Assembly: GCA_903878415.1 (NCBI GenBank)
Contig: CAIRHO010000007.1
Coordinates: 1 to 58,938, forward strand
Length of the DNA: 58,938 nucleotides
Reading direction: 5' to 3'
Source: an uncultured Actinomycetes bacterium
Lineage (GTDB): Bacteria; Actinomycetota; Actinomycetes; Nanopelagicales; Nanopelagicaceae
Made by a program: the position numbers and the translations under genes. The notes under the pieces are model-generated. The model was not told where the DNA came from. It did no database searches and saw only the letters and a program-made list of their open reading frames with translations. This document shows positions 36,932 to 46,078 of the stretch, one piece after another (positions within the stretch are counted from its first letter, which is position 1; each line of letters opens with the position of its first letter).

Positions 36932-38017
36932 TTAGTTGCTCGCCGCCGCAATTTTGGCTTGATCGCGTGAAGCTGCCTTTTCTTTCTTACCTAACCGGCG
37001 GCGTTGTCTTGGATCAAAAGCATCTCTAAGTCCATCCCCGATAAAGTTAATTGAGAGCGCAATCGTGATGATAAATAGGCCAGGCCACCAGAAGAGCCAT
37101 GGTCGAATTGTGAATGAATCTTGGAATTGGCTAATTAGTGAGCCGAGCGAAACATCTGGGGCAACCACACCAAAGCCTAAATACGAAAGGGCGGTCTCAA
37201 GCAAAATTGCGCCGGACATCAACAAGGTTATTGAAACGATAATGATTCCAACCGCATTCGGCAGAATGTGTTTGAAAATGATTCGACGATTACTTGCGCC
37301 AGCTACTCGAGCCGCATCCACGAATTCCATTTCACGCAATTTTAGAAATTCTCCCCGCACTAATCGAGAGAGCCCGGTCCAGGCGAAAATACCCAAGTAG
37401 AAAGCTAGAAATCCGACGCCGAGATTTCCGAAGTGGTAACCCACAACCGAACCGATAATGATTGTTGGGATAGTAATAACAAAGTCAGTCAATCTCATTA
37501 GTAGCGCATCAACCCAGCCACGGAAGTAGCCAGATATTGAGCCAACCACAATTCCGATTGATCCACCAAGGAACCCAATAACAACCATTACATAGATAGA
37601 ACGTTGGGCACCTCGCATTACCATTGATAAATAGTCATGACCAATATCGTCTTGGCCAAATGGATGCATCCCTAAGCCCATGCCGGTGCCATCTATAAAC
37701 GAGGGCACCATGTCCAAAGTTGGACAACCAACAACTCCGGGCGGACACCCTTCGGTACGAAGATCTAGAAGTTGATCAAATTTATACTGCCACCAGCCTG
37801 GAATCGTAAATGGGCCGATTTTTACGCCTGACGAAGTAAAAACAATCATAATTAAGGAGAACAATACAAAGACTGAAATCATCGCAGCTTTATGTCGAAC
37901 AAAGCGCCGAAAAACAATTTGACCCTGGCTCAAGCCTTCAGTCTCTTTATTAAAGATCGCATTTTCATTTGCTTCAGCTAAATTCTCGACCACTTTCTGC
38001 TTCCGCTTAAATATCAT
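36932..38017 (-). CDS. Peptide/nickel-type ABC transporter permease (DppC-like)
   Basis: 361 residues. The N-terminal OppC_N segment (FRRFVRHKAAMISVFVLFSL) precedes an extracytoplasmic loop (HPFGQDDIGHDYLSMVMRGA) typical of DppC. Five membrane helices follow, with the EAA loop REMEFVDAARVAGASNRRII and the end FIGDGLRDAFDPRQRRRLG. It forms half of the membrane channel with DppB. Its start overlaps the dppB stop by 4 nt (coupled). Confidence 0.96.
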   Translation of the reverse strand: MIFKRKQKVVENLAEANENAIFNKETEGLSQGQIVFRRFVRHKAAMISVFVLFSLIMIVFTSSGVKIGPFTIPGWWQYKFDQLLDLRTEGCPPGVVGCPTLDMVPSFIDGTGMGLGMHPFGQDDIGHDYLSMVMRGAQRSIYVMVVIGFLGGSIGIVVGSISGYFRGWVDALLMRLTDFVITIPTIIIGSVVGYHFGNLGVGFLAFYLGIFAWTGLSRLVRGEFLKLREMEFVDAARVAGASNRRIIFKHILPNAVGIIIVSITLLMSGAILLETALSYLGFGVVAPDVSLGSLISQFQDSFTIRPWLFWWPGLFIITIALSINFIGDGLRDAFDPRQRRRLGKKEKAASRDQAKIAAASN

Positions 38018-39561
38018 TTTTTACCTGCCCCAGAACGAACCCGCGGATCTAGCGTTGAATAAAGTAAGTCTGCAACTAGATTCGCACTAACTCCAAGGAA
38101 TCCAGTCAAAAGAAAAACCCCCATTAAAAGATTTAGATCAAAAGATCCAATCGCTTGGTTGAACAATGTTCCCATTCCGATCCAGCCAAAAATTCTTTCA
38201 GTAATAATCGCTCCGCCAATAACCGACATAATATCTACGACCATAATTGTGGTTAATGGAATCATGGTATTTCTAAATGCATGGCGCATGATGACAGTTC
38301 GCTCGGTTAAGCCTTTAGCGCGTGCAGTCCGGATGTAATCCTGATTTAAGACTTCTAACAGCGTTCCGCGTGAAAAACGTACGTAGCCCGCAAATGAAAT
38401 TAAGAGTAGAGCGGTTGTTGGCAAGAAAAGGTGGACCAAAATATCTAGAAAATTAATCCAAAAATTCCCGGGTTCTAAAAGTGGATTGACCTGGCCAATT
38501 GTTGGGACTGGTCGGAAATAAACCGCATCGGTTTCCATATATGGCTTCCAAGTTTGCATCAATTTATCAATTACAGTTAATAAACCCATTAAAAAAGCAG
38601 CTAATATCGAGGTTCGGATAATTGGACCACGGTCAATTTTCGAAAATAGCATTGGGACTAAGCCAGATACGACAAATAACGTAACTATCATAAGAACATA
38701 AACCAATTTCTTATTGCTAACGCCAAATAACCATTGATTTGGGTAGTAAAGAATTAACGTCAATACCGCCATCGTTAGAGCAGATTTCAACGCTGCGCTA
38801 TTTCCCAACCCGGTAGAGAGATAGGTAACTCCGAATGCAATTCCAATCGCTAGCCCAAATAGAACGATTGGACCAAAACCGGGGTTAGCAAACCATTTAG
38901 TGGCAGATAAAATTGATAAGAGGGCCGCGGTAGATGTTCCAGCGATTCCAAATATTGCAAATACGCGAGCTCGACTCCCGCTGATAATCGCCGCCCAAAA
39001 TATTCCACTAAAGACGCTGGCAAAAAATATCCATTGCGGAGTGATTGTAGGCTCACCCAGAAAATCATTGAATTGAATGGCTAAGTATTCTTTGAGAAGC
39101 ACCGCTACCCAGAAAATAGGTAGTGAAAAAAGTAGGAATGAAACAAATGTCATCGCATAGTCAAAACGTGAATATTGGCGAAGGGCGGTAATGATGCCGA
39201 TCGAGATTCCAAAAACTATTGCCAATACTGTTGCGCCTGAAACCAAACGAAGCGTGGTTGGAATGGCAAGGGCAATTTGGTCTACTACTGGATGACCGGT
39301 TCGCGTCATGCCAAAATCAATATGTCCTACCAGCCCGCTCAGGATTCCTTTAAGCCAATAAAAGTAGCGAATTGGTGGTGGCACATCTAATTGCAATTGT
39401 CTGGTGAGTGCGATGATTTGTTGTTGCACATTTGGTTCTCGGGAAGTGCGTAAAGCCTCAAGTGGATCACCAGACAGTGCGGCTAAGTTATAGAGAAGAA
39501 AACTAGATCCAAAAAGGGTGACAACGATGATTCCTAACCGTCTTACAATATAAGCAAACAC
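38014..39561 (-). CDS. Peptide/nickel-type ABC transporter permease (DppB-like) with large membrane insertion
   Basis: About 515 residues against roughly 310-340 for most DppB proteins. The start MVFAYIVRRLGIIVVTLFGS and the end with the EAA loop (NQDYIRTARAKGLTERTVIM) and NLVADLLYSTLDPRVRSG are ordinary. Between about residues 180 and 345 lies an extra hydrophobic stretch of about 160-200 residues that adds several membrane helices (for example VLFGLAIGIAFGVTYLSTG, VYVLMIVTLFVVSGLVPML). The start is GTG 39561 with AAAGGGA upstream; the TTG one codon earlier is also in frame. Confidence 0.93.
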   Translation of the reverse strand: MFAYIVRRLGIIVVTLFGSSFLLYNLAALSGDPLEALRTSREPNVQQQIIALTRQLQLDVPPPIRYFYWLKGILSGLVGHIDFGMTRTGHPVVDQIALAIPTTLRLVSGATVLAIVFGISIGIITALRQYSRFDYAMTFVSFLLFSLPIFWVAVLLKEYLAIQFNDFLGEPTITPQWIFFASVFSGIFWAAIISGSRARVFAIFGIAGTSTAALLSILSATKWFANPGFGPIVLFGLAIGIAFGVTYLSTGLGNSAALKSALTMAVLTLILYYPNQWLFGVSNKKLVYVLMIVTLFVVSGLVPMLFSKIDRGPIIRTSILAAFLMGLLTVIDKLMQTWKPYMETDAVYFRPVPTIGQVNPLLEPGNFWINFLDILVHLFLPTTALLLISFAGYVRFSRGTLLEVLNQDYIRTARAKGLTERTVIMRHAFRNTMIPLTTIMVVDIMSVIGGAIITERIFGWIGMGTLFNQAIGSFDLNLLMGVFLLTGFLGVSANLVADLLYSTLDPRVRSGAGKK

Positions 39562-39625
39562 CAAATCCCTTTCAGCCTAAAATCTAATTTAAAACCGCCC
39601 CAAGAGTACTCATACTTTAAAAGGA

Positions 39626-39655
39626 AGTGGCACCCAGGTTCCCCTGGATGCCACT
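39626..39655. terminator. Strong hairpin between dppA and dppB
   Basis: AGTGGCA and CCAGG pair with CCTGG and TGCCACT around a TTCC loop, with one C-A mismatch. It lies downstream of the binding-protein gene inside the operon. On the minus strand a short TTTT follows. It probably limits readthrough and protects the dppA mRNA, giving more binding protein than permease. Confidence 0.75.
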
Positions 39656-39710
39656 ACTTATAAAAATTACGCTCGGTTTTGAGCGGAATTCTTATTGCCT
39701 ACGAAAGAAC

Positions 39711-41558
39711 TTAGGCTTTGAAGTACCAATCCCAAAGGTTCCAAACTAGGTTTGGTGACAATGGTGATGGTGCTACACCCATGAGCTTGGAGCTAACTCC
39801 GTTAACTGCTGGGTGTTGGAAGATAGGTAGAGATACAGCTTCTTTCATCAAGATAGTTTCAACCTTGAGGAATCGATCTGCGATTTCTGCCTGTGTTAAT
39901 AGTTTGCCGTTTAACTCAGTGTAGATTTTTTCGATCTCTGGGTTTGAATAGCCTTGGTAATTCTGCTCTTGATATGTTCCAACGTTTCCACGTTGCAAGA
40001 TCGCAGATTTTACCCAAGCAAAGAAGGCCAAGTCATACTTAGCGTTCTTTGTGAAACTTGACCAACCAGAAGTTGGTGTTACATCCATATCGAATCCAGC
40101 TTGAGCAACAGATGCCTTTGCTAGCGCTGCTTCTGAAACCCGACGAGTGTTCGAAGGTGCACCGAAGAGCAACTTGATCTTAACTACTGGATTTGAAGCG
40201 GATGCTTCTGGATAGTACTTCTTAACTAAGGCAAGCGCCTTAGCATTACGTGAAGCTTGAGTACCTTCAGTGAACTTGCTTACGCCAGACTTAGTAATAA
40301 TGTCTTTGTAACCAGGCTCGCTGTTGAAGTACATCAATGAGTTCATCAATTGAGCAGATGGGTTAATTGGCTTAACAATCTTTTCAATGATTTCTTCACG
40401 TGGCCAAGCAAGAAGTACAGCGGTACGAAGGTCAAGCGCCTTTTGGCTATTACCTGCGAATACACCGTTGTAGGTGTCAGTTGTGCCGAAAGCAGTTCCG
40501 GTACGGATATCTACGTGCTCATAAATAGCTTGGTCGCCGCCGATGATCTTTACAGCTGGAGCCATTGCCTTTAATTGCGCAACTGCATCACCTGTTGGTT
40601 GACCAGCGTAAACATCTACTTCACCGTTTTTAAGTGCTTGTGCTGCAGCAGTTCCATCGCCAATAACCTTGAAAACAACGGTCTTTATGGATTTGACCTT
40701 TGGACCGGATGTGTACTTAGGGTTACGAACCATAGTTACTGCGCCATTTGGTACAGCGCTCTTTACTATGAACGGGCCGTTGCCAACTAGAAGTAATGGG
40801 TTTGTGGAACCATCAACTTTATCGATGTTATATGCAGTCGACCATATTTTTCCGATTTTCTTCAAAGTTGCAGTGTTATATGTAGTGAAAGCCTTTAAGA
40901 AACGCTCACGAGCTGCATTGCTTTTAGCAACACTTTGTAGCGTGTCTTCGCCTTCAGCCATCAACATAAGAGCATGGACCGGAGATGGGCCTGGAGCAAG
41001 TAATTTCCAGTCCGGAACTTGGTTCGAATATTCAATAGTTACAGTCATTTTATTGGCAGAGAGTATTGGTTGACCAACTACGCTCTCTGCATAAATTCCG
41101 CCGTACCCACCTGAGTTAAACGCAGGAGTTACGCGTGCATCTGAAGGATCGCCAAGACCGGCAATTTCAGAATATGCATCGTTTGCAGTTACGTGGGATA
41201 GCAATAAATCAACAGCATTCATTGGTGTGCCATCTGACCAAACTTGACCAGAACGAACAGTGTATGAAACTTTGAATGGTTTCTTACTTACGATTTTGTA
41301 TGAACCATAGGCAGTGTTATCAACTAACGCTGGCTTGTTATCGTAATAAGTGAAACCCATTCCTGATAGTGATGCAACGTCAACGTTGAACGTTAAGTTG
41401 AATTCAGAAACGCTTGCGTTTAAACCAGTTAGCGCATTACTTTGCACGATTGAAACGGTTGTCTTGGCAGCAGAGTGAGCAGGTGCAATCACTCCGATAG
41501 CTAGACCAGCCGCTGCAACTACGGCAAGCGCAGCACGCATAAGGCGATTTAACTTCAT
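39711..41558 (-). CDS. ABC transporter substrate-binding protein, family 5 (DppA/OppA-like)
   Basis: 615 residues. A Sec signal peptide (MKLNRLMRAALAVVAAAG then PAHSA-A) has no lipobox Cys, so it may be released or held by another anchor. The SBP_bac_5 domain shows FKVSYTVRSGQVWSDGTPMN (in part VRSGQVWSDGTPM), VDLLLSH, NGPFIV and a peptide-transporter C-terminus. It captures a peptide or similar solute for the downstream permeases. An AGGAG site lies eight bases before the ATG, and short tandem repeats lie in the 5' UTR. Confidence 0.93.
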   Translation of the reverse strand: MKLNRLMRAALAVVAAAGLAIGVIAPAHSAAKTTVSIVQSNALTGLNASVSEFNLTFNVDVASLSGMGFTYYDNKPALVDNTAYGSYKIVSKKPFKVSYTVRSGQVWSDGTPMNAVDLLLSHVTANDAYSEIAGLGDPSDARVTPAFNSGGYGGIYAESVVGQPILSANKMTVTIEYSNQVPDWKLLAPGPSPVHALMLMAEGEDTLQSVAKSNAARERFLKAFTTYNTATLKKIGKIWSTAYNIDKVDGSTNPLLLVGNGPFIVKSAVPNGAVTMVRNPKYTSGPKVKSIKTVVFKVIGDGTAAAQALKNGEVDVYAGQPTGDAVAQLKAMAPAVKIIGGDQAIYEHVDIRTGTAFGTTDTYNGVFAGNSQKALDLRTAVLLAWPREEIIEKIVKPINPSAQLMNSLMYFNSEPGYKDIITKSGVSKFTEGTQASRNAKALALVKKYYPEASASNPVVKIKLLFGAPSNTRRVSEAALAKASVAQAGFDMDVTPTSGWSSFTKNAKYDLAFFAWVKSAILQRGNVGTYQEQNYQGYSNPEIEKIYTELNGKLLTQAEIADRFLKVETILMKEAVSLPIFQHPAVNGVSSKLMGVAPSPLSPNLVWNLWDWYFKA

Positions 41559-41572
41559 TTATTTCTCCTATT

Positions 41573-41604
41573 GATAGAAGGGATAGAAGGGATAGAAGAG
41601 ATAG
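41573..41604. repeat. Short tandem repeat (GATAGAAGG) in the dppA 5' UTR
   Basis: GATAGAAGG is repeated at 41573-41581, 41582-41590 and 41591-41599 (last base changed), followed by a partial GATAG. It lies directly upstream of the dppA ribosome site, where copy changes could alter expression. Confidence 0.85.
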
Positions 41605-41723
41605 TTGTGGAAAGTCGACAGATCCCACAGCTATCTATTTTGCTTTGGACGCGTGAGTCTGCCCTAATTTGCCCCACTTTGGCAATGAGAAATTCGCTAC
41701 TTCTAGGCCTGCAGCGGGTTATT

Positions 41724-43076
41724 TCACTTAGGTTGAGCGCGAGCTGCCTCAATTTTGGCGGTAGTAAGGCGGGGGGCGGCAAAGGCCAGAATTATGAAGC
41801 CGAGCGCCCCAGTCACGAAGTACGGGGTCCGAAGCGCCCACTCCCTTGAGGTGAAGTGCTCCATCAAGGTAATCAAGCCGCCACCTACTAATAAGCCAAT
41901 TGGAATCGTCCCCCAAGCAAAGAATCGATAGACGCTATTTACTCGCCCTAATAGATGGGTGGGAATGATGCTCTGTCTAAGTGAAACGGTTATTACGTTC
42001 CATAGAACGGCGAAAATAGTAGTGATACCTAAGAGTAACCAGACCACTTGCCAAGAACTCAAGAAGCCAATCGCAATTTCAAATATTGGCATAATAAGTA
42101 AAGCTAAAAATAGCGAAGGTCCACTTCCGATTTTTTTCGCAATCTTCGGCCCATAAATTCCGCCGATCATTCCGCCAATCGCACCTGAAGTCCCCAAAAT
42201 CGCAAATTCTAAGACCGAGGTATGTAAGATTTCTTGGGCGAATAAAATAAATGCAGCACCTCCTAAAGACGAGATTCCATTCATAGATCCCAGAATGATT
42301 GCCATTGGGCGAAGCAGCTCGTGGGACCAGAGCCAATTAAAACCCTCTTTTATTTCAGCCCGAAAATTTGGTTTAACTTTTGGTTTTGCACTCTCAACAT
42401 TTGTGATTGGTTTTGTAATCGTAGTGATTGTCGAAAGTAGCGCTACTGCAACAAAAAATGAAGCGGCATCAAAGAAGAACGGTACGAATACTGCGATTGC
42501 AATTAAAAAGCTACCCAGAGGTGGCCCAATAAAACTATTTGTTAGCGACTCTGCTGACCACATTTGGCCATTTGCTTTTTCTAGTTGCTCTTCTTTTACA
42601 ACAGATGGCATAAAAGTTTGGGCAGTGTTGTCACGAAGAACTTCAGCGCAACCGAAGAGAAAGGAAGCGGTGATCGCGACTATATATAGTGGCCAATTAG
42701 TCGCAAGATTAGTAATATTAGTAAGTTCATTTAATTTTGGGAGTGAGTCCGCTTTCCAATAAACCATTACAGCTACAAAAATCGTTAGAAATCCGCGCGC
42801 TGCATCCATCGCGACAATAATTTTCTTCCGATCAAAGCGATCAGTGATCACTCCTGCGGGTAGCGTAAAAATCAGCCACGGCAGACGTGATGCCACAGCA
42901 GCCAGGGCAATCAGAATTGGCGAACGAGTAATTGCAGATGCCAACCACGGATAGGCGACCATCGAAACACCATCACCTAAATTACTAATCGCGGTGGCGC
43001 TCCATAGTTTCCAATAAGAAGCCCCCAACGGACCAACTTTGGCTTTTTCTGCTTTTGATTTCGATAACTTCCGCAT
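41724..43076 (-). CDS. MFS transporter (MFS_3-like exporter)
   Basis: 450 residues, 12 predicted helices. LWSATAISNLGDGVSMVAYPW begins helix 1 (quoted part LWSATAISNLGDGVSMVAYP), LPAGVITDRFDRKKIIVAMD is the loop 2-3 signature, and GRVNSVYRFFAWGTIPIGLL lies in the C-terminal half. This is the group that includes EntS and macrolide or drug exporters; the substrate is unknown. The ATG 43076 has TACCGT exactly six bases upstream (leaderless). It is divergent from tgt with 29 bases between the start codons. Confidence 0.9.
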   Translation of the reverse strand: MRKLSKSKAEKAKVGPLGASYWKLWSATAISNLGDGVSMVAYPWLASAITRSPILIALAAVASRLPWLIFTLPAGVITDRFDRKKIIVAMDAARGFLTIFVAVMVYWKADSLPKLNELTNITNLATNWPLYIVAITASFLFGCAEVLRDNTAQTFMPSVVKEEQLEKANGQMWSAESLTNSFIGPPLGSFLIAIAVFVPFFFDAASFFVAVALLSTITTITKPITNVESAKPKVKPNFRAEIKEGFNWLWSHELLRPMAIILGSMNGISSLGGAAFILFAQEILHTSVLEFAILGTSGAIGGMIGGIYGPKIAKKIGSGPSLFLALLIMPIFEIAIGFLSSWQVVWLLLGITTIFAVLWNVITVSLRQSIIPTHLLGRVNSVYRFFAWGTIPIGLLVGGGLITLMEHFTSREWALRTPYFVTGALGFIILAFAAPRLTTAKIEAARAQPK

Positions 43077-43105
43077 TGGGTAACGGTAATGGTTAGATAA
43101 CCCAA

Positions 43106-44359
43106 ATGGCTGATAAATCTTTCACTTTTGAAATCACCTCGGAAATATCGGAGCCGGGCGGTGACCGTCTAGGTCGCTCTGGCGTTATATCTACTCCCCA
43201 CGGTGAAATTAAAACGCCAGCTTTTATTCCGGTGGGAACTAAGGCCACAGTTAAATCAGTACTTCCCGAATCTATGAAAGAGCTTGGCGCACAAGCGCTT
43301 CTGGCAAATGCTTATCACCTATACCTGCAACCGGGTTCCGATATTTTGGATGAAGCTGGTGGACTTTCTAAATTTATGAATTGGGATAAACCAACTTTTA
43401 CCGATAGCGGTGGCTTTCAAGTTATGTCACTTGGCGTCGGGTTTAAGAAAGTTATCGCCATGGATGCCGATACTTTTAGAGCTGATGATGTTATCGCGGA
43501 TAAAAAAGAGCGGTTGGCTCATGTCGATGATGAAGGCGTAACTTTTAAATCACATCTCGATGGTTCTATGCATCGATTTACTCCGGAAGTTTCAATGAGA
43601 GTGCAGCATCAAATTGGCGCAGACATCATCTTTGCTTTCGATGAATGTACAACGCTTCATAACACCCGCCGCTATCAAGAAAAATCATTAGAACGCACCC
43701 GACTTTGGGCGCTCCGTTGTTTGGCCGAACACCAAGCGCTTACGCAATCTCGGATAGGTAAGCCCTATCAAGCACTTTTTGGCGTATTACAAGGCGCGCA
43801 ATATGAAGACTTACGTCGCAAAGCTGCAAAAGATTTGGGAACAATGGAAAATTCCGGAATTGAATTCGATGGGTTTGGCATTGGTGGCGCGTTAGATAAA
43901 TCAACTTTAGGCACAATTGTTAAATGGGTTAATGAAGAGCTACCGCGTAATAAACCCCGTCATTTACTTGGAATTGGCGAACCGAGCGATCTTTTTGTAG
44001 GTGTTGAAAATGGTGCAGATACTTTCGATTGCGTTGCACCTTCCCGTGAAGCGCGCACGAGCGCGGTCTACACAAATACCGGCAGATTCAATGTTTCAAA
44101 TGGCGCTTTCAAGCGAGATTTCACTCCGATTGAAGAGGGCTGCGGTTGTTATACATGTCAGAACTACACCAAAGCTTATTTAAATCACTTATTCCGAGGC
44201 AAAGAAATTCTTGCAGCAACACTTGCCACGATCCATAATGAGTACTTCATTATCAAACTAGTCGACGACATGCGGAAAGCCATTGATAAGCAAGAATTTT
44301 TTGAGTTTAAAAAAGATTTCTTAGGTCGATATCAAGCCGGTCGTAGCCAAAACGCTTAA
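43106..44359 (+). CDS. tgt: tRNA-guanine transglycosylase (bacterial type)
   Basis: 417 residues. RSGVISTPHGEIKTPAFIPV starts the barrel, DSGGFQVMSLG carries the base-binding Asp, FDECTT follows, and GFGIGGAL and GIGEPSDLFVGVENGADTFDCVAPSREAR contain the nucleophile Asp (quoted part ENGADTFDCVAPSREAR). The zinc site is CGCYTCQNYTKAYLNHL. It exchanges guanine 34 of GUN-anticodon tRNAs for a queuine precursor. The tRNA-Asn (GTT) in this window is a standard substrate. The neighbour is a queuosine-precursor transporter with overlapping stop, pointing to salvage. Confidence 0.97.
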   Translation: MADKSFTFEITSEISEPGGDRLGRSGVISTPHGEIKTPAFIPVGTKATVKSVLPESMKELGAQALLANAYHLYLQPGSDILDEAGGLSKFMNWDKPTFTDSGGFQVMSLGVGFKKVIAMDADTFRADDVIADKKERLAHVDDEGVTFKSHLDGSMHRFTPEVSMRVQHQIGADIIFAFDECTTLHNTRRYQEKSLERTRLWALRCLAEHQALTQSRIGKPYQALFGVLQGAQYEDLRRKAAKDLGTMENSGIEFDGFGIGGALDKSTLGTIVKWVNEELPRNKPRHLLGIGEPSDLFVGVENGADTFDCVAPSREARTSAVYTNTGRFNVSNGAFKRDFTPIEEGCGCYTCQNYTKAYLNHLFRGKEILAATLATIHNEYFIIKLVDDMRKAIDKQEFFEFKKDFLGRYQAGRSQNA

Positions 44360-45033
44360 GAAATATAAGTCGGTTCTTTTCGCTTTACATACGCAATAGT
44401 TGGGTAGGTAACTGGCAACAGAATTACTTCCAAAAGGGTCTTGTAAACATAACCAACCACAACATAATTTAAGAAATCTTTACCAGTGATAATTCCGTAG
44501 AAAGCAATAGTGCAGAACACAATGGTGTCAGCTAATTCTCCAATTACCGTAGACCCAATTAAGCGCACCCAAAGTTTTCGTTCTTTGGTATATCCCTTAA
44601 TTAACGCTAGCGACCAGGAATTTAGGAGTTGGCCGATTAAGAAACCACAAACACTTGCTAAGACAATTCGTGGCACAAACCCCAATATTGATTCAAACGC
44701 ACTTTGGTTTTCCCAACCATCCGCGGCGGGCGAAATCTGCACCAGATAAAAAGTGATTGCAGCTAAGACCGCCATCGCAAAGCCCATAAATATCACTTTA
44801 CGAGCAGCTTTAAAACCATAGACCTCAGTTAAAACATCACCAACTATGTAAACCAATGGGAATAGAAATGCGCCACCATCGGTAATGATTGGACCGAAGT
44901 GAATTAACTTCGTTGCGCCAATATTTGAAATTAAAAGCAAGCCACAGAAAGCTGCTGCAAAGAATGGGTACAGGCTCTGCGTTGATTTTGCGTAGCGAAC
45001 GCCTACCGCTTCCTTGGTTTCATTTATTGACAC
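44356..45033 (-). CDS. Queuosine precursor transporter (YhhQ/VUT family)
   Basis: 225 residues, about six transmembrane helices. LISNIGATKLIHFGPIITDGG, FPLVYIVGDVLTEVYGFKAAR and GSTVIGELADTIVFCTIAFYG are the YhhQ signatures (quoted in pieces of up to 20 residues). Family members import preQ0/preQ1 or queuine. No queuosine synthesis genes are seen nearby, so tgt plus this importer suggests the cell takes up the precursor. The start is GTG 45033 with TTTAAT six bases upstream. The stop overlaps the tgt stop by 4 bases. Confidence 0.9.
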   Translation of the reverse strand: MSINETKEAVGVRYAKSTQSLYPFFAAAFCGLLLISNIGATKLIHFGPIITDGGAFLFPLVYIVGDVLTEVYGFKAARKVIFMGFAMAVLAAITFYLVQISPAADGWENQSAFESILGFVPRIVLASVCGFLIGQLLNSWSLALIKGYTKERKLWVRLIGSTVIGELADTIVFCTIAFYGIITGKDFLNYVVVGYVYKTLLEVILLPVTYPTIAYVKRKEPTYIS

Positions 45034-45105
45034 TCGCTTATTAAATCACGCTATTGAGCCATAAATTAGCCACCTCTTGATGGCCTAAAACTCTTACTTG
45101 CCTCA

Positions 45106-46077
45106 TCACTCAACTTTAAAGGCGGATTTAACAATTAATCCGAATTCGCGAACTCGATCAAGCTCTATCTGATAATTACTTTCTTTTTTAAAATCCTCTG
45201 AAATGAGAGCTCTGGCAAGTTCATTTGGATTTTTTGTACAAACGCCACCGCCATAAAGTTTATGAAATGCAGTAATTTTTGGATCGTATGAGATTGCAAT
45301 ATATGGCCGCCGAAATGCGTAAGCAATAATCGCACCATGCAATCTCGTTGTTACAACATAATTAGTATCCTGATAAAGCTTAAGAATTCGATTTAAACCA
45401 TTCTCAGCGCTTTCAATATTAGGCGTAAAAGCATATTCGAAACCAGCTCTTTCAATGGAATCCCGAATAATTGGAGTTTGATCATTTGGTTCTAGATCGA
45501 CATGCGAACTGTGAAGTACTCGATTGCCAATCCTTTTTTCAGCCACATCAAAGTGGTTGCTCACGTAAACCAAAGTCGGACAAGCGGTTATAGAAATCTC
45601 GCTATCTAACTCATAGAAATCCCGAGTCAATTCATCTCGCACGTTCGCAAATTTTGATTTTGCAAAAACACGTTTCACAACTTCTTTAGGAACGCCTTTT
45701 ACCTCATCATTATCGGGTAAGCAGACTCCGATTCCCCAGATCGTAATTGGCAATTTGCAATTTTTTTCCAAGTCAACCCAAAACTTTTCAAAAACGCTAT
45801 GAAGTAATCCAGCTCCCCCAATAATTACTCTTGAATAATTTGCATGTACATAGCCCCAATCAACTGGGCTTTTATGGATATTCCAGGTATCTAAAGTTTC
45901 ATCGAGCATTTCATGGATAGCAAGAACTGGTAGGTAGTTTCCAATATTTCTATTTGCAGAATAAAATTGAAGAGTATCGCTTTTCCGTTTTCGGCTGTCG
46001 CTAGGAACTTTGCTAATGTCGTTTAGCTCCGTTAATTCATTACTCCTTCCAAAGAGATTCCTTAGTTTTATTAACAA
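45106..46077 (-). CDS. Polysaccharide pyruvyl transferase family protein
   Basis: 323 residues of the PS_pyruv_trans fold. NIGNYLPVLAIHEML near the N-terminus, VIIGGAGLLH, IWGIGVCLP, FANVRDELT, and TTRLHGAIIAYAFRRPYIAI with the conserved His and PYIAISYD are visible. Such enzymes attach pyruvate ketals to cell-surface sugars. It is the last gene of the kynurenine-type operon, two bases after the SDR, which is an unexpected partner. No polysaccharide genes are nearby. The transferred group and acceptor cannot be determined. Confidence 0.8.
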   Translation of the reverse strand: MLIKLRNLFGRSNELTELNDISKVPSDSRKRKSDTLQFYSANRNIGNYLPVLAIHEMLDETLDTWNIHKSPVDWGYVHANYSRVIIGGAGLLHSVFEKFWVDLEKNCKLPITIWGIGVCLPDNDEVKGVPKEVVKRVFAKSKFANVRDELTRDFYELDSEISITACPTLVYVSNHFDVAEKRIGNRVLHSSHVDLEPNDQTPIIRDSIERAGFEYAFTPNIESAENGLNRILKLYQDTNYVVTTRLHGAIIAYAFRRPYIAISYDPKITAFHKLYGGGVCTKNPNELARALISEDFKKESNYQIELDRVREFGLIVKSAFKVE

Positions 46078-46078
46078 G

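Noticed and set aside
36297-36932. A 211-residue frame on the minus strand opposite the PH-domain gene
   Set aside because: It is rich in Arg, Asn and Ser with no domain pattern, while the plus strand encodes membrane helices and a PH-like beta segment. It is a shadow frame.
41668-41686. TTGCC-CCACTTT-GGCAA inverted repeat upstream of the dppA-like gene as an operator
   Set aside because: Arms are only five bases and no second copy was found, so chance is likely.
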